From positions 32,820,914-32,884,913 of the forward strand of contig JARCOQ010000009.1 in the NCBI GenBank assembly GCA_029207755.1: a stretch of DNA of 64,000 bases, read 5' to 3'. Positions 60,344 to 64,000 of this stretch are shown here, in pieces (position 1 is the stretch's first letter; the number at the start of each line of letters is the position of its first letter). The stretch is from Chamaea fasciata. Its lineage: Eukaryota; Chordata; Aves; Passeriformes; Sylviidae. Under the pieces are notes generated by a model. That model had not been told where the DNA came from and ran no database searches. It was given only the letters and a program-made list of their open reading frames with translations. A program made the position numbers and the translations under genes.

Positions 60344-63300
60344 CTGCAAGGGAAAGGAAAACAGGGAGATGAAAACCAGGAGCAGCAGAAAGCTCCACCT
60401 GAGGTATGAAGCATTAAAAAGGCACCATAAACAATTAACATCGCAGGAAACACTGGTGAAGGAGGAGTCCTGATGTGCTCCAGTATCTGCTTTCCCCAGG
60501 ATTGTCTCTCCACATTCTCCCTACGTGCAATTCCTTGGACAGCTCTTGGGAGAAGCCTTTGTATCTCACCCTCCCAGTTTTATCCCACAGGACTGGGCTG
60601 CTCTAAATAGGGACAGTGGTTAATAAACCAAAGAGAAGTTTTGCAAAGGTCTTCCAATTTTACTCTTCTCTGCTCCGAGGCCTGTACCAGTGTCCCACCA
60701 AGGGAAGGTTCATGGATGTCTCCAGGCTTCACCTTCCCCAAGTTCTCATCCTCAGACCCTTCCAGTCCCTGACTCTTACAAATGCTGCTGTGAGGCCCCT
60801 GCAGAACTTCCAAAAAGCCCTTGGGCAGAGAAAGGTTTTCTCCACTAGTCCATCTCTCCTGCAGTAGTTTGTCTCCTGGCTTCCAGTACAGGGAAGGAGG
60901 GAAGAGCCATTCCCCAGCTTGGGAAGGTGCTGGGTGGGAGCACCAGGTCTTTGCCCACTGAATAACGGGGATTTCATCTTTCCTCTTCCCCCACCTCTGT
61001 GAATCTACAAGCATCAACATTAGCTTTCACTCAGTTTCACAGATCTCAACACTTATTTGGGATAGATTGTACCCTTCAAATTTACCAGGAAACACAGCTC
61101 CAGCTGATCACAAGCCGGAAGATGACATTTGACAACAAAACTAATTTTTCAGCTCACGGGGAACGACGTGGTACCAGCGATTGACACTCTGCTGCCTGCT
61201 GAGTTGACCATTCCTGCCTCAGCCACTCTTCAGCGCTAATGAATTTTTAATTATTACCACATCAACCAGATTTTGGTTGCTTTTCCCAGTGGAAAACCAA
61301 GGGATTCCTGACAAGTGGAGCACCAAGGCTGGAGGGATTTGTATGGGGGACTCTGGCAGGAGGGAGGGAGATCCCAAATGGGAAAATTCTGCTCTTCAGC
61401 CCCCTTGTGCTTTCACCTGAGTGGCCCACACAGTTTTTTTGGGAAAATGGTGATTTTTACTGTCATCTGATACAGGCTTTGGGCATCACTCAGGATGCAA
61501 AATGTGGGCCTCTTCCATTCTCCTGTGCTGGGAAAAGGAGAGGGAAAACTCAGTTGTTGGAAATATTCTTCATTAAAAAGCCAAAGTAGTAGTTTCTGCC
61601 ACGCCTGGAGAATGCAAAGAAAATGCCCCTGGGACACAAAAATCTGCTGTCAGTGCTGCTTCAAAAGCACCACTGATGCTTTCTTCTGCAGCAATATTCC
61701 TAATTTCATCCCCAGAGACACAAACCAGCATTTTTCTACCAACAGCCTTAAAATACCCTGAATTTTAGCAGAGCTTTAGGTAGCATCTTTAATTAAAGGC
61801 TAGGAAATGGGTCCAAATATCTCAGATCAACCTCCTAAGTGGTGACTACGCTTAGAAAATCTCAAGTTGGTGTCTGAAAGCTCATCAGCCCCCTCTCTCC
61901 CTGCACTGCATTAAGGATCAAGCACTGGGCAGCTCCATAGGGTAGCACAGCTCCCTGCAGATGGAGAAATAAAGAATCAGCTCCTTGCAGTTTTTTTGGA
62001 ACTAAACCTTCAGGTTGTGGTCAGCTTTGCACTACCAGATGCAAAAAAGACCAGAAAGAAAAAATTAAAATACTTTTTATCTTCATTTTTCTACTGATAT
62101 GCCACACAACTATTCACAAGGAATAAAAAAAGCCTGGAAACGATGGAATTTTTGCTGCTCATTATTTATATAATTTAAAAATTAACATCTCTAACATCAA
62201 ACAGAACACTCAGATGCTCACTGTCACGTACAGTGGTGCTCATTGCAAAGGTCAGCCCAGAAAAGGGCTGGGAAGTGAGAGCTGGTCCACATCCAGTTCC
62301 CAAATTCCAATATAACCACCACTGAACTGAGAAAAAGCAACAGCATCGCAGTGAGGGATGAAGAAAGTTCAAATCTTGCCTCCAAGCAAGATGTCAGATG
62401 CATTTAAATTAATTACAGAAGGGATAAACAGGGTATGTAATTTAAAGAGAAATTTCAGGGAGAGAATTCTGCTTATTTTTTTTCTGGTATGTCAGAGATT
62501 CTGTTTATCCATAAAGAAACTGGGCTTCAAAGGATTTGTGAGCGGAAACCCATTGATTCCTGATGAAAGAAAACCCCCAGCTACTCCTGACACCCCCTTT
62601 CCTAACCCCCCTGCCCAGGAGCAGTGGCACATCCATACTCTTGTACCCTCTGGAACGTCTTCTAGCCAAACACAACTCACCACTTGGAAATGAAGGAGGG
62701 TGCAAAACCTACAGGAATTTTTCTTTCAGTACTCAATACCTACAAACGGTGTTAAAATCCTCTGGCTATTTGAAAAAGCAGAAAAAATAGTGCCCATTCC
62801 CAGATAATCACGATTATTTGCCTCCATGCACAGGATGATACTGTACAGGTTATTTTTCTGTTGGGTGGGATGGGGGGGGGAATAACCCCAAACCCTACAA
62901 GGAGGGAATGCAGGGCACAGCACACTGGGCTTTATTACAGGCAAACAAGTCCTCTGACAGCCTTTTTCCCTTTCATGGATCTTGAAGAAGGGAAAGCAGG
63001 GCCAAAGCAGTCGCTCACACAGCATTATCCAGAGGGGGATGGAGCAGCTCCTGCTCCCAGTATCCCACCGGGACAAACAGAGGACAGGGAGGGTGCTATC
63101 CCATCCCAAATTGCAGCCCCAAAATCCACACACACACTCGGCCAGCGAGTTCAACACCTCCGGAGCAGCTTCCACTCGCAGCCACTGGGTGCCAGCAGTG
63201 GATTCTGCATCTGCACGAGGCAAGGAGAACGGGATAGAATGCTGGCCAGTGTTCTTCCGGCAGGCCAGGACACCTGAGGTGCTGAAGAAATTAGCTTGAA

Positions 63301-64000
63301 ATAGAAAAGGCTGTGCTTTGAAATTCATTAAAAGCCAACGTGACGCGAAAGGAAATCCAAAGCGTTGATGGAACAGTTCAGCAAGGAAGTGTGACAGGAC
63401 AGAAGGGAATGGCTTCAAACTAAAAGGAGGGAGGTTTAGATTGGATATTAGGAAGGAATTGTTCCTTAGGAGGGTGGGGACACCCTGGCACAGGGTGCCC
63501 AGAGGAGCTGGGGCTGCCCCTGGATCCCTGGAAGTGCCCACGGCCAGGTTGGACGTTGGAAGTTGGAGCAACCTGGGATGTTGGAAGTTGTCCCTGCCAG
63601 TGACAGAGGGGTGGAATGGGATGAGCTTTAAGATCCCCTCGAACCCAGGCCATCCTGGAATGCTATGGGAGGGGAAGAAGGCAGGAGAAATGGGGAGCAG
63701 CTCTTGACTTCACCAGCTTTGCTAACCCTGTACCAGTTGCCAGTCCAAACATAGAGCAGGGTACTCGCTGATTTTTTTGTTATTTAAAAGATTATCCACA
63801 ACTTTAAACACGTGTTAAATAGTCCCAAACTCCTCCCCAAACCTGACAGGGTGAGTAGACTCCTGCTCCCCTGTAAGATGAAATGCCCAGTTTTGTTCAA
63901 ATAACCCCACTCTCCTTCCTTCTGAGAGAAAAGCTTTCTCACATGAGGAGAGCAGAGGACAAATAAGCAATTTTCTCTGCTTCTGCATCTCCTTAATTGC
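60344..64000 (-). other. MICU1: MICU1 intron running off the window
   Basis: No further MICU1 exon is visible to the right edge. The interval has a CR1 fragment at 63409-63668 and otherwise unique AT-rich sequence. Confidence 0.8.
63409..63668 (+). mobile_element. CR1 LINE 3' end
   Basis: In sense orientation it runs GGCTTCAAACTAAAAGGAGG, GATTGGATATTAGGAAGGAA, CTGGCACAGGGTGCCCAGAG and GGGGTGGAATGGGATGAGCT, and ends at GGAATGCTATGG, close to the usual CR1 terminus. Confidence 0.94.

Noticed and set aside
62726..63571. 281-codon minus-strand open frame in the MICU1 intron
   Set aside because: Its first part is the antisense of the CR1 copy at 63409-63668, and the rest shows no recognisable domain.

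Overview
The window is a piece of a vertebrate nuclear genome, almost certainly a bird. Coding exons are short and separated by introns with GT/AG boundaries, promoters are CpG-rich, and the interspersed repeats are 3'-end fragments of the avian-type CR1 LINE family (for example 44560-45085, 47839-48310, 51927-52192 and 63409-63668). CDS boundaries come from reading splice sites and checking that codon phase is kept across every junction. Gene names come from recognising the protein families.

Five genes are present, in the order ASCC1(-), ANAPC16(+), DDIT4(+), DNAJB12(-), MICU1(-). As I recall it, this is the order in human 10q22.1, but packed much more tightly. From left to right: 1-14.5 kb holds the 5' two-thirds of ASCC1 (six coding exons, with the 3' end off the left edge). 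At 14.1-14.7 kb a CpG-rich bidirectional promoter serves ASCC1 leftward and ANAPC16 rightward. ANAPC16 (three coding exons, 110 aa) fills 16.0-20.6 kb. A gene-free stretch follows (20.6-25.4 kb) with CpG-rich blocks and motif clusters, then the compact two-exon DDIT4 (REDD1) gene at 25.63-27.06 kb with a TATA box and a GC-box array. The next stretch, 27.1-32.9 kb, is DDIT4 downstream DNA and probably a long DNAJB12 3' UTR. DNAJB12 (eight coding exons, 374 aa) occupies 32.87-47.16 kb. The last four coding exons of MICU1 lie between 49.05 and 60.34 kb, and its 5' part is beyond the right edge.

The genes are not an operon or a joint pathway. ASCC1 belongs to the ASC-1 coactivator/alkylation-repair complex, ANAPC16 to the anaphase-promoting complex, DDIT4 is a stress-induced mTORC1 inhibitor, DNAJB12 is an ER-membrane Hsp40 co-chaperone and MICU1 gates the mitochondrial calcium uniporter. 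Several are stress-related, but the neighbourhood reads as ordinary conserved synteny.

I see no CRISPR array, no tRNA or rRNA gene, no intact transposon and no convincing unknown multi-gene system. The observations most worth checking are the short DDIT4 N-terminus, which lacks the Ser/Thr/Pro-rich segment of human REDD1; the same 11-bp GC-box repeated in two promoters; a perfect CRE in the DNAJB12 promoter; a MARE and a CARE-like site just 3' of DDIT4; an orphan CpG-rich block; and a 450-bp purine-rich tract in DNAJB12 intron 1.
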